Positions 36,077 through 44,080 of a stretch of DNA of 48,972 nt are shown here, one piece after another (positions within the stretch are counted from its first letter, which is position 1; each line of letters opens with the position of its first letter). This DNA comes from Saprospiraceae bacterium. Its GTDB lineage: Bacteria > Bacteroidota > Bacteroidia > Chitinophagales > Saprospiraceae. The translations under genes were made by a program, and so were the position numbers. The notes under the pieces are model-generated. The model had not been told where the DNA came from, made no database searches, and saw nothing but the letters and a program-made list of their open reading frames with translations. The DNA lies in the NCBI GenBank assembly GCA_016787525.1, contig JAEUUP010000067.1, positions 2,501-51,472 on the forward strand. Direction: 5' to 3'.

Positions 36077-37588
36077 ATGATGAACTTCAAATCAATTCAG
36101 TTCAAGCAATTATGTCTATTTCTTATTAGCACAGTTTTACTCAGTACCATATCTTGCCGCAAACAGGAAGATAAAACCAACTACGACCTTGTTTTTGTGG
36201 CTCTGAGTGATGACAATAACTTGTTGACAATCAATGCCAATAACTCTGCTATGCCTTTAAAACAAGTTGGCTTGAGAGGGTTAGCAGCAAACGAAAAAAT
36301 GGTGGCGATTGACTACCGACCTGCCACAGGACAGCTATATGGCGTGAGCAATGCCAGCCGCTTGTATGTTATCAATTCAGATTCGGGAACAGTAAGAGCT
36401 ATTGGGGCAAATCCTTTTACACCTGCTATCAATGGTTCAGTGGTCGGCTTAGATTTTAATCCAACAGTTGACCGTATTCGATTGGTGACCAACACTGGGC
36501 AAAACCTTCGGCTCAATCCTGAAACAGGCGCAGTCGCAGCAACCGACGGCAACCTCAATCCAAGCACCCCCTCAGTATCTGAAGTAGCTTACACAAACAA
36601 CAAATCTGGGGCAACAACCACAACTTTGTACGATATTGATGTCACCACAGATAAGCTTTACATTCAAAACCCACCCAATAATGGCACTTTAGTCGAAGTG
36701 GGGAGCTTAGGCGTGGATGCAGAAAGTGCTGCTGGTTTTGACATCACGGACAATGATTTGGGCATGGCCGCCTTGACAGTCGGCGGCAAATCTGAGCTGT
36801 ACGTTGTCAATTTGACAACAGGAAGTGTATTAAAGTTGGGTAATTTTCCCTTTAGTAGCCGAATTATTGGTTTAGCTATCTCTACCCAAGCGGTTGCCTA
36901 TGCAGTGGATGGCTCTAATAATTTACAAATTTTCAATCCCTACGACCCTCAACCCGTATCGAAAGCGATTACAGGTTTACAAATGGGTGAAAACATTTTA
37001 GGCATAGATATGCGCCCTGCCAATGGACAACTCTATGCTTTGGGAAGTACAAATCGACTTTATACCCTCAATATGTCGTCAGGTGCTGCGACACAAATCG
37101 GCTCGCCGTTTGCAACATCATTGGATGGCACAGACTTTGGTTTTGATTTCAATCCAACCGTAGATAGGATTCGCATCGTTAGTAATAAAGGACAAAACCT
37201 GCGAGTTCATCCTGAAACAGCTGCGATCGCTGCTGTTGATGGTGCGCTCAATCCAGGGACCCCCTCAGTATCGGCAGCGGCTTACACCAACAATTTTGCA
37301 GGGGCGGCTACAACGGTGCTTTATGTGGTTGATGCACAAAATCAGAAGATTTACATCCAAAACCCACCCAACAATGGGACTTTGCAATATGTCGCTGATT
37401 TGTCAAGCCCGTTCTTCTCTTTGAATGGATTCGATATTGGTGGCACAAGTGGAAAAGGCTTTTTGCTTTTGAGTACAGATGGCGTGCCAAGTATATACCA
37501 AATTAATCTTCAAACAGGTGTATTGACAAAAGGTAAATCGCTTAATTTCTCAATCGTTCGAGGTTTGGCTATAGGCTTAGGGTTCTGA
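36077..37588 (+). CDS. lipoprotein with two tandem DUF4394 domains
   Basis: 503 aa from the ATG at 36077 (an ATG at 36026 is in frame but would put 17 residues before the signal peptide). Lipobox 'LLSTISC' near residue 28. Two DUF4394 beta-propeller-like domains repeat: 'DYRPATGQLYGVSNASRLYVIN' / 'DMRPANGQLYALGSTNRLYTLN', 'LDFNPTVDRIRLVTNTGQNLR' / 'FDFNPTVDRIRIVSNKGQNLR', and 'NPPNNGTL' in both. Function of the family is unknown; a surface-exposed or periplasmic role is likely. Each half carries one motif (36568-36577, 37261-37270) at the equivalent place, coding 'TPSVS'. Confidence 0.9.
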   Translation: MMNFKSIQFKQLCLFLISTVLLSTISCRKQEDKTNYDLVFVALSDDNNLLTINANNSAMPLKQVGLRGLAANEKMVAIDYRPATGQLYGVSNASRLYVINSDSGTVRAIGANPFTPAINGSVVGLDFNPTVDRIRLVTNTGQNLRLNPETGAVAATDGNLNPSTPSVSEVAYTNNKSGATTTTLYDIDVTTDKLYIQNPPNNGTLVEVGSLGVDAESAAGFDITDNDLGMAALTVGGKSELYVVNLTTGSVLKLGNFPFSSRIIGLAISTQAVAYAVDGSNNLQIFNPYDPQPVSKAITGLQMGENILGIDMRPANGQLYALGSTNRLYTLNMSSGAATQIGSPFATSLDGTDFGFDFNPTVDRIRIVSNKGQNLRVHPETAAIAAVDGALNPGTPSVSAAAYTNNFAGAATTVLYVVDAQNQKIYIQNPPNNGTLQYVADLSSPFFSLNGFDIGGTSGKGFLLLSTDGVPSIYQINLQTGVLTKGKSLNFSIVRGLAIGLGF

Positions 37589-37608
37589 GTATAAATATAG
37601 TTAGGGCT

Positions 37609-37664
37609 ACAAAACACACATCCCAAATGTACGTTAAGACATTCAGGATGTGTGTTTTGTATTC
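37609..37664 (+). terminator. terminator of the DUF4394 lipoprotein gene
   Basis: 15-bp stem ACAAAACACACATCC (37609-37623) / GGATGTGTGTTTTGT (37646-37660) with a 22-base loop, followed by ATTC. The U-tract is part of the stem's own T-run, so strength is moderate; it may also serve the convergent blaR-like gene. Confidence 0.75.
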
Positions 37665-37676
37665 AATGAATTGATA

Positions 37677-37686
37677 TACTGAGGGG
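37677..37686 (+). repeat. intergenic copy of the repeat before the blaR-like stop
   Basis: Exact copy with full ATAC/GTAT arms (ATACTGAGGGGTAT, 37676-37689), in the gap between convergent genes, 9 nt from the end of the M56 peptidase gene. Confidence 0.93.
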
Positions 37687-37694
37687 TATCTATC

Positions 37695-40013
37695 TCAATT
37701 TTCATTAAAGTTAATCGAGAAGTTCCTGTCCGACCTAAAGCCTAATTTTTCTTTATACAACCGAACATATTTCTCGTGCATCTCTGACGATTGCTCTTTA
37801 CCATTGATTTTCAATTGCTTGTCAGTCAATTCAAATGTATATTTCTTTTCACCTTCTTTCAAAAAACCATCTTTGATAAGTTCTCGTTCAAAAACTTTTT
37901 TAGCTTCACTTATTTCAGCACGCCTATCGCGAATCATCTCTTCGCGGTTCTGTCTCTGTTCTTGCATGCGTTCTTGTGCCAATTTTTGCCGTTCTTGTGC
38001 CATGCGTTGTGCATCACGGTGCAGCCTTTCAACATTTCTCTGATAGTTCTCTCTTTGTTCTTGTGCCAACTTTTGTTTTTCTTGCGATAGACGTTGCGCA
38101 TCGCGCTCCAATCTTTCAGCATCTTTTCGGTATCTGTCTGCGCTGCGTATCCCTTCTTCCGACAATCGTTTAGCATTTTCTTTAATACGCACTACATCGT
38201 CGTCAGACCAATTAAAATTGTAGTTGTAATAGAGCTTACTTTTTAGCTTGTTCAATTTTGCAGAATCACTACTCAAATGAAAAACACCTGAGCTATCACC
38301 ATCAAGAAAATAATAACTACGCGGATGTTTTAGAATGTCATCGCTAAGGCTTTTGATTTTAATTTTAGGCATTACTAAATCAAAATGATTGTCTAACTTC
38401 AAATCAAAATTATCGAAACCATCTGCGAATGAGAAACTTTTGCCTTTAGAATCGAAAAAGTAGTAGCCATTATCCCCTAAATTCAATTTTAAGTCTTTGC
38501 CTTCTTCCATTTTTTTACCATCCACATAGACTTCTTTATCAGGCGTAATTTTGATTTCAGAATACGAGCCATCGGCTTTTTTCATCTTCAAAATGGTGTT
38601 GCCATCACTGTCTTTCTCTTTTTTCAAACTTGTGCGTGAGCCAAAAGGTGCAACAGGTGGCACGGGCGGTGTTGGCGGCAGTGGCGCACTAAACGGTGTA
38701 GGTGGTGTGGGCGGCATAGGAGGCGTTGGCGGTGTAGGTGGTGTTGGCATACCATATAAAAGATCATCCGTCAAGTCTTCATACTTGTCATAATCTTCTT
38801 TCGGAATATCCTTGCCATCAATTTTTAATTGAGTGATATTGCCATTTTCGACCTTTAATTCGACCGATTTGCCACCATCGTCTTCTTTTTTGATGGTGAT
38901 TTTGCCTTTTGGTGGCAAAGTATCGGTCAATACTGAGGGGGTACTTAAATCGGAAGTATCCGATTGTGAACGTGTGACTGTTTTGTTATTGCCGAACGAT
39001 AAGGCAGTAACAACAGCCAAAAGTAATGCAGTTGCAGTGAGCTTTTCCATGATGTTGGAACGATTTTGTGGCTGATTTAAAATACGTTTAATTCTGTTCA
39101 ATAAAAAATTCTTGTTTTTTCCCGCAAGGGTCATGGCAAGTCCGTAAGTGCGGACATTTTGTAATTGCATTTCTTGCAACGAGAGCAAGGCTTTGGCATA
39201 AGTTAGGGAACTGCCACAGAGTTGTACAGCTACATCGTCACAGCGGTTTTCGCGCTCAGTTCTGATGTTGGCTGAAATCCACCAAGCAGCAGGGTGATAG
39301 TAAAATAAAATTTCTATAATGGATTGTAGTATATTTAAAACAAAATCTCTGTTGGCAATATGTGTCAATTCGTGGGCTAAAATCGCTTCAACTTGAGCAA
39401 CCGACATATTATTTATAGTGCCAATAGGCAGTAGAATCAAAGGCTTCAACCAGCCAATGACCATCGGCACACTGACCATAGCCGACTCTGCCAACTCAAC
39501 AGCATAGCGTACACCTACTTTGTGCTTGAAAAAATTCATGCGACTTTGCCAATCGGCAGGCAAAAACATGAGATGCCGACTGCGTAATTGCTGCACATAC
39601 ATCAAACCACCCAACAACCGCAAAGAGAAAAATGCCACGCCCATCAACCAAATCGTGACTATTAAGTAAAGATTTTCGTTGAAAAATAGACTGATGCGCT
39701 CCAGAATAGACTGATTGTCATCGGTTGCTTCAAAAATCAACCCCCTCAGTATCAACGATTCGTAGAAATCATCGGGTGTTGAATCTGTCGTTTTTTTCAA
39801 CAAAAAAATGAAGGTTACGATAGCGCATAAAAGCATACTGAGCAATGAGCCATAGGCAATGCGATAACGCAAAACAGCCGTTTTTTTCTGTAAACCCATC
39901 ATTGCAAACGCCATGACGGAAGCAATGACCACGCCTTGCCACAATGAGTGAATCACTGTCCAGCCCAACGCATAAGTCCAATTTGGTGGCAAAATATTTT
40001 GTAACCAGTTCAT
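37695..40013 (-). CDS. BlaR1-like M56 family membrane metallopeptidase with long coiled-coil tail
   Basis: 772 aa. Four membrane spans (about 12-40, 50-72, 115-140 and 330-346). Zinc protease motif 'AILAHELTHIANRDF' (HExxH, about 210) with the downstream 'ERENRCDDVAV' Glu/Asp. In the BlaI/BlaR systems the M56 protease is activated by a signal and cleaves the BlaI repressor. The extracytoplasmic part has no penicillin-binding domain; instead a Pro-rich 'PTPP' segment (about 418-455) and a long charged coiled coil with a repeated 'RDAQRxxQExQKLAQE' block (about 610-700). The signal sensed is therefore unknown. Motif copies at 38931 (PSV) and 39742 (LRG). It starts 21 nt after blaI. Confidence 0.88.
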   Translation of the reverse strand: MNWLQNILPPNWTYALGWTVIHSLWQGVVIASVMAFAMMGLQKKTAVLRYRIAYGSLLSMLLCAIVTFIFLLKKTTDSTPDDFYESLILRGLIFEATDDNQSILERISLFFNENLYLIVTIWLMGVAFFSLRLLGGLMYVQQLRSRHLMFLPADWQSRMNFFKHKVGVRYAVELAESAMVSVPMVIGWLKPLILLPIGTINNMSVAQVEAILAHELTHIANRDFVLNILQSIIEILFYYHPAAWWISANIRTERENRCDDVAVQLCGSSLTYAKALLSLQEMQLQNVRTYGLAMTLAGKNKNFLLNRIKRILNQPQNRSNIMEKLTATALLLAVVTALSFGNNKTVTRSQSDTSDLSTPSVLTDTLPPKGKITIKKEDDGGKSVELKVENGNITQLKIDGKDIPKEDYDKYEDLTDDLLYGMPTPPTPPTPPMPPTPPTPFSAPLPPTPPVPPVAPFGSRTSLKKEKDSDGNTILKMKKADGSYSEIKITPDKEVYVDGKKMEEGKDLKLNLGDNGYYFFDSKGKSFSFADGFDNFDLKLDNHFDLVMPKIKIKSLSDDILKHPRSYYFLDGDSSGVFHLSSDSAKLNKLKSKLYYNYNFNWSDDDVVRIKENAKRLSEEGIRSADRYRKDAERLERDAQRLSQEKQKLAQEQRENYQRNVERLHRDAQRMAQERQKLAQERMQEQRQNREEMIRDRRAEISEAKKVFERELIKDGFLKEGEKKYTFELTDKQLKINGKEQSSEMHEKYVRLYKEKLGFRSDRNFSINFNEN

Positions 40014-40034
40014 TTTGAATGATTTAGTAGTGAC

Positions 40035-40421
40035 TTATTTTTTCTCCATTTGCTCAATCAGAGCTTTTATTTCCGCCAATTCGCTGTCGGAAGCCTCATG
40101 GTTGCCCAAAGCTTGCATCACGAGTTGCATCGCCGAACCTTTGAATGCCGAATCCACAAAGTTTTTGACTAAGTTGCGTTGGGTTTCCGTCTGTGGCATC
40201 GCAGCCGCATAGATATGCGAGCGAGCCGAATCGTCGCGCGCGACTAAGCCCTTTTCGTGCATGACTTGCATGGTTTTCAATGTTGAAGTGTAGCCTACTG
40301 AGGGGTCTCGCTGTTCATTGAGTTTGTCGTTGACAAACCGAACCGATTGCGCCCCATAAGCCCAAAGCACATGCAGAATTTCGAGTTCTGCTTCAGTCGG
40401 TTTTACAAATTCATTTGCCAT
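40035..40421 (-). CDS. BlaI/MecI/CopY family transcriptional repressor
   Basis: 128 aa. N-terminal winged helix ('PTEAELEILHVLWAYGAQSVRFVNDKLNEQRDPSVGYTSTLKTMQVMHEKGLVARDD', about 7-63) and C-terminal dimer helices ('LVMQALGNHEASDSELAEIKALIEQMEKK'). These repressors bind inverted repeats as dimers and are released by cleavage by the cognate M56 protease, here the next gene. Its own promoter region contains two perfect inverted repeats (40493-40508, 40523-40538). The antisense motif at 40296-40305 codes 'DPSVGYT' within the wing; in relatives this stretch reads 'a.sTv.t' so the motif is fitted to a permissive spot. Confidence 0.93.
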   Translation of the reverse strand: MANEFVKPTEAELEILHVLWAYGAQSVRFVNDKLNEQRDPSVGYTSTLKTMQVMHEKGLVARDDSARSHIYAAAMPQTETQRNLVKNFVDSAFKGSAMQLVMQALGNHEASDSELAEIKALIEQMEKK

Positions 40422-40478
40422 AAAAACTAAATTTTATTTTTTCCAAAATTAACACCTTACTTTGCTATCCTATTTATC

Positions 40479-40538
40479 TACGACAAATATAGTACGACAG
40501 TTTTCGTAATTCAAAACTTTTCTACGACAATCTTCGTA
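40479..40538. promoter_or_regulatory. BlaI-type operators in the blaI/PAP2 divergent region
   Basis: Two perfect inverted repeats TACGA-N6-TCGTA at 40493-40508 and 40523-40538, 30 bp apart (about three helical turns), plus a half site TACGACA at 40479-40485. The first lies between the -33 and -7 elements of the blaI promoter, so bound repressor would block it. They also lie 44-89 bp upstream of the PAP2 gene on the other strand. Confidence 0.8.
40484..40515 (-). promoter_or_regulatory. promoter of the blaI-blaR-like operon
   Basis: On the minus strand: TTTG (40512-40515 region), 20-nt spacer, TATATTTG (40484-40491, TAnnTTTG). The spacer is filled by a BlaI-type operator. About 55 nt to the blaI ATG. 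Confidence 0.75.
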
Positions 40539-40581
40539 CTTTTTAAAAATTTAACATTTACGTAACAAATCTGATTGAATA

Positions 40582-41187
40582 ATGAACAATATGAAAGCAT
40601 TCCTTTTTCTCCTTTTTATTTTTAATTGTTCTGAACATGAAGCACAAAATATTGATTACCAAATACTTAAAAATATATCAAAACGACGTAGCCCTTCCGA
40701 CAACGGCTTCAATCACTTCATCAGCAATACAGCACCTTATGTGACTGTCGGTACGCCGATTTTGATGTATGGCATTGGTCTGATAGAAAAAGACGAGGCT
40801 TTGCAAAAAAAGTCGCTTGAGATTGGTGTATCTGTGGCTGCCACAGTTGTCGAGGCGTATGCTTTAAAATACATCGTCAAACGACCGCGCCCGTATGTGA
40901 CTTATCCTGATTTGAACGCTTTGGATACTGAGGGGTCGCCTTCATTTCCGAGCGGACATACATCGGGTGCATTTGCCTTGGCGACATCTTTGAGTTTGAA
41001 TTATCCGAAGTGGTATGTGGTTGTGCCATCGGTGGCTTTTGCGGGTTTTACAGGCTATTCGCGGATGTATCTGGGTGTGCATTATCCTTCCGATGTGCTG
41101 GCAGGAGCTGTTTTAGGCTCTGGAACGGCGTGGTTGACTTGGAAGGTGAACAAAGCATGGCAAAAGCGATTGAGTAAAAAGAAATAA
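40582..41187 (+). CDS. PAP2 superfamily phosphatase
   Basis: 201 aa with an N-terminal hydrophobic signal segment (a second ATG three codons downstream is possible). The three acid phosphatase motifs are intact: 'KYIVKRPRPYV' (about 95-105), 'SFPSGHTSGAFA' (about 118-129), 'SRMYLGVHYPSDVLAG' (about 157-172). Dephosphorylates lipid or isoprenoid pyrophosphates at the membrane (for example undecaprenyl or phosphatidyl substrates). Divergent from blaI with operator sites in between, so it may belong to the same regulon. The sense motif 40926-40935 codes TEG just before the 'SPSFPSGH' motif. Confidence 0.93.
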   Translation: MNNMKAFLFLLFIFNCSEHEAQNIDYQILKNISKRRSPSDNGFNHFISNTAPYVTVGTPILMYGIGLIEKDEALQKKSLEIGVSVAATVVEAYALKYIVKRPRPYVTYPDLNALDTEGSPSFPSGHTSGAFALATSLSLNYPKWYVVVPSVAFAGFTGYSRMYLGVHYPSDVLAGAVLGSGTAWLTWKVNKAWQKRLSKKK

Positions 41188-41188
41188 A

Positions 41189-41212
41189 AAAGGGCTGCTC
41201 CATCGCAGCCCT
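41189..41212 (+). terminator. possible weak terminator of the PAP2 gene
   Basis: Stem AGGGCTGC / GCAGCCCT with a six-base loop just after the stop, but the downstream tract (CCATCAAAAAAA) is not U-rich on the plus strand; on the minus strand it would be, so it may instead or also stop transcripts from the right. Confidence 0.55.
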
Positions 41213-41335
41213 CCATCAAAAAAACAGCATATTTGTTAATTCCCAGAACAAATCTTTTTTTAGTTATTCGTGAATCCGTTATTTGTGGATTGAATATTGA
41301 ATTTTACACCTATACTACTTTACAAATAACGAACT

Positions 41336-42037
41336 CTACAACTTATCCAACTGCTCCAACCGATATTTTTCGATGATGGCAATGAGGTCTTCGGCTAAGT
41401 GCGCACTGCTGCATGGGTAGCCATTTTGTTGCAAACCTTTAGCCCACGCCTTGTAGTCTTTATCACCAAATTGTTTTAAATTGGCAAAACTGCCTGAAGT
41501 TATCAAAAGACTGTGATCGCGAAAACTGAGCCACGCATTGTCGTAATGACGAATACATGTTTCACCATATTTGTCGCTCGTGCCAATCCACCCCTCAGTA
41601 CAGGGCAGGGCGAAATGGTTGTTCGACTGCGTTGCAAAATTGCGCTGCCCTGCATAGCTTTGTCTGAGTGCATTGGCTAATACTATACTCGCAGGAATGC
41701 CAAATTTTTTGCGTTCTGCCACAGCAACTTGTGCGAATCGTTTGAGATAAGAAACCTTTGCATTTTCATCAATTTGTGGCATTTCTTCGGTTTTTCGCCT
41801 CAAAGTGCCTTCCGAACCGAAGATACTGAGGGGTACTTCTTCGGTCGGATTGTTCTTAGTGGATGTAATTTTGTTGTCCTTGAGTTCTTTTTTCGGTTCT
41901 TTTGAGCCTACTTTAAAGTTGACGCTGAGTTCCTTTTTATATAAAAAAACGAGTATCAATGCCAGCAAACTGAGCTTAAACCAGTGTTCGCGGCAATAGG
42001 CTACGATGCTTGAAAAAAAATTTGCTACGATATACAT
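41336..42037 (-). CDS. membrane-anchored GH73 glucosaminidase-like protein, catalytic Glu replaced
   Basis: 233 aa. One N-terminal membrane span (about 18-34), a Lys-rich linker and a C-terminal glucosaminidase (GH73) domain: 'FGIPASIVLANALRQSYAG', 'NNHFALPCTEGW', 'CIRHYDNAWLSFRDHSLLI', 'AWAKGLQQNGYPCSSAHLAEDLIAIIEKY'. Active family members read 'LAQaiLESgwG' at the first block, the Glu being the catalytic acid; here the position is Gln ('LRQSYAG'). It may bind glycan without cleaving it. Motif copies at 41591 (TEG) and 41824 (PLS). Confidence 0.85.
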   Translation of the reverse strand: MYIVANFFSSIVAYCREHWFKLSLLALILVFLYKKELSVNFKVGSKEPKKELKDNKITSTKNNPTEEVPLSIFGSEGTLRRKTEEMPQIDENAKVSYLKRFAQVAVAERKKFGIPASIVLANALRQSYAGQRNFATQSNNHFALPCTEGWIGTSDKYGETCIRHYDNAWLSFRDHSLLITSGSFANLKQFGDKDYKAWAKGLQQNGYPCSSAHLAEDLIAIIEKYRLEQLDKL

Positions 42038-42357
42038 GATGCCTCCTTAGTGTGATTTAAAGTTCAAAAAAGCGTCTGCTTGCTTTCTGATGATGTGGCA
42101 AAGGTAGGAATAAATTGTTTTAAAATAAAAATAATTTAAAACAATTTTTTGAATTATTTTTTAGATTTTAAAACAAAAATGGCCAAAGTATTGAAAATCA
42201 AATGCTTCTATAAAAGTGATTTTGTTTTTGATTTGGCATTATGACACTTGCGTAGAAAAAATATGTTTATTTTGTGAGTGATTAACCTCACTCTTCAGTT
42301 TTTGTTCGCTTTAGAACCAGAGAAACATTTTTTATCATCATTCAAAATAGACAACGT
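42038..42357. other. 320-nt AT-rich intergenic region between divergent genes
   Basis: Holds a minus-strand TACCTTTG (42099-42106), probably the -7 element of the GH73-like gene, and the leader of the DUF4139 gene. The stretch 42110-42180 is very A/T-rich. No RNA gene or hairpin of note; no copy of the 10-mer. Confidence 0.5.
42099..42106 (-). promoter_or_regulatory. possible -7 element (TACCTTTG) for the GH73-like gene
   Basis: Minus-strand TACCTTTGCCACA fits TAnnTTTG, 62 nt before the ATG; the -33 region lacks a clear TTTG. Confidence 0.4.
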
Positions 42358-43980
42358 ATGAAGCATATTTGGCTTTTTGTTTTGTTTGTGGCAACTCAAA
42401 CTGTTTTGGCGCAGCCTAAAAACCTCACTTCGACCATCGAAAAAGTAACCGTTTTTTTCAATGGCGCACAAGTTACTCGTACGACAAGTACCCCCCTCAG
42501 TACAGGACGCACGGAGTTGGTGTTCAAAGGTCTGACACCAAGCCTCGATACCCGCAGCGTGCAAGTGCGTGGCGAAGGTGATTTTACGGTGCTGTCAGTC
42601 ACGCCACGCACCAATTTTTTGGAGTCGGCTGCTAAGAAAGATACCATCAAAGACCTCGAACAAGAACTCGAAGTGTTGCAAGACCGATTGACTTTAGAGA
42701 ACAATCAACTATCGGTTTTGCAACAAGAAGAATCGTTCTTGCAACGCAACCAAGTGCAGATTTTAGGTGTATCGAACACAGCTTTGAAACTGGATGACTT
42801 GAAGCAAGTCGCTGAATATCAGCGTATTAGATTATCTGAAATTTTAAATAAAAAATTCGATATTCAAAAAGATGTGTCAAAGGTTCAGCAAAGCATCGCT
42901 CGTATTCGCCTGCAACTCAATGAGATGAATGCCAAAAAGAACACCATCACGAGCGAAGTAGTGGTCGTGGTCAATACCAATGCCGCAACATCTGCCAAGT
43001 TGATACTGACTTATGTTGTGCCGAGCGCAGGTTGGATTCCGACTTATGATATGCGGGTGAAAGACATCGTTACCCCCCTCAGTATGCAGATGAAAGCCCA
43101 TGTACAGCAAGCCACAGGCGAAGATTGGAAAGATGTGAAACTCACTTTGTCGTCGGGCAATCCGATGGAAAGCGGTGTGAAGCCTGAACTGAAGACATGG
43201 AATTTGGGGTTTGTACAACTGCGTTCTAAACTCTACGATAGGTTGGAGGAGGTTGCTATCGTAAGTAATGTGCCACAAGCGGCAAAAAAAGAAAGAGCCG
43301 CTAAAAACAATAATGATGATGAGATACCCAAAACAGCTGGCGCATTTTCGCTTCAAGTGACAGAACGCCAACAAACCACGACTTCTTTGTTTGAAATAGA
43401 ACTGCCTTACACCATCCCAAGCGATAACAAGCCGCAAACAGTCGAAATCAAAGACTTGGAAGTGCCTGCGACCTACCAATATTTTGTCGCACCGAAATTG
43501 GATAAAGATGCGTTTTTGACAGCGCAAGTTGTGGATTGGGAACAGTACAACTTACTGAGTGGCGAAGCCAATTTGTTTTTTGAAGGGACTTTCATGGGTA
43601 AAACAGTGTTGAATACGTTGACCACCGACGATACGCTCAATATTTCACTCGGTCGCGACAAAAACGTGGTTGTGACACGCACCAAACTGAAAGATTTTAC
43701 AAAAAGCAAATTTTTGAGCGACAAACGTACGGATAGTCGTGGTTTTGAAACCATCATCAAAAACAAGCGCAACCAACCCCTCAGTATCACGGTCGAAGAC
43801 CAAATTCCAATTTCTTCAACAAAAGACATCGAAATCGTACCTGAAACGGGCGATGCTGCCGTTGAGGCAACAACAGGCAAATTGACATGGAAGCTCGACA
43901 TACCTGCAAGCAAAGAGAAAAAAGTGAAATTCAACTACAAAGTAACTTACCCGAAAACGCAGAAGGTCATTTTAGAATAG
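42358..43980 (+). CDS. DUF4139/MuiA family secreted protein
   Basis: 540 aa. Signal peptide (MKHIWLFVLFVATQTVLA-Q). An N-terminal DUF4140 domain ('STIEKVTVFFNGAQVTRTTS', 'LVFKGLTPSLDTRSVQVRG'), a coiled coil (about 95-190), then DUF4139 ('SAKLILTYVVPSAGWIPTYDMRVKD', 'QATGEDWKDVKLTLSSGNP', 'LEIKDLEVPATYQYFVAPK'-type blocks, 'KEKKVKFNYKVTYP' at the end). Some relatives are called mucoidy inhibitor A; molecular function is unknown. Three exact motif copies (42493, 43075, 43777) all antisense and all coding PLS, the densest in any gene after ccmF. Followed by a terminator. Confidence 0.9.
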   Translation: MKHIWLFVLFVATQTVLAQPKNLTSTIEKVTVFFNGAQVTRTTSTPLSTGRTELVFKGLTPSLDTRSVQVRGEGDFTVLSVTPRTNFLESAAKKDTIKDLEQELEVLQDRLTLENNQLSVLQQEESFLQRNQVQILGVSNTALKLDDLKQVAEYQRIRLSEILNKKFDIQKDVSKVQQSIARIRLQLNEMNAKKNTITSEVVVVVNTNAATSAKLILTYVVPSAGWIPTYDMRVKDIVTPLSMQMKAHVQQATGEDWKDVKLTLSSGNPMESGVKPELKTWNLGFVQLRSKLYDRLEEVAIVSNVPQAAKKERAAKNNNDDEIPKTAGAFSLQVTERQQTTTSLFEIELPYTIPSDNKPQTVEIKDLEVPATYQYFVAPKLDKDAFLTAQVVDWEQYNLLSGEANLFFEGTFMGKTVLNTLTTDDTLNISLGRDKNVVVTRTKLKDFTKSKFLSDKRTDSRGFETIIKNKRNQPLSITVEDQIPISSTKDIEIVPETGDAAVEATTGKLTWKLDIPASKEKKVKFNYKVTYPKTQKVILE

Positions 43981-44013
43981 CTGTTCAAACAGCCAAAACT
44001 GTATAAAAGACAT

Positions 44014-44060
44014 AAGTTCTGGCTGCAAAGGTTTGCTTTTGCAGCCAGAACTTGTATTTT
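44014..44060 (+). terminator. terminator of the DUF4139 gene
   Basis: A 16-bp stem AAGTTCTGGCTGCAAA (44014-44029) / TTTGCAGCCAGAACTT (44038-44053), followed by GTATTTTTAC. It lies 34 nt after the stop and overlaps the upstream extension of the next ORF, which supports a start at 44081 for that gene. Confidence 0.9.
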
Positions 44061-44080
44061 TACATCAAAATTGGCTGATT

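Noticed and set aside
37064-37075. TACCCTCAATATG and similar (also 16088) as further motif copies
   Set aside because: They differ at two or more core positions and can be explained by coding sequence.
37934-38176. ORFs opposite the M56 peptidase tail and a short direct repeat
   Set aside because: The repeat reflects the duplicated coiled-coil block in the real protein; opposite-strand ORFs are shadows.
38660-38760. GGTGGTGTNGGC-like tandem repeat on the plus strand
   Set aside because: It is the coding sequence of the Pro-rich 'PTPP' segment of the M56 peptidase on the minus strand, not an independent repeat element.
44033-44080. N-terminal extension of the DUF234 ATPase
   Set aside because: This stretch is the right arm and tail of the preceding gene's terminator; the conserved N-terminus begins at 44081.
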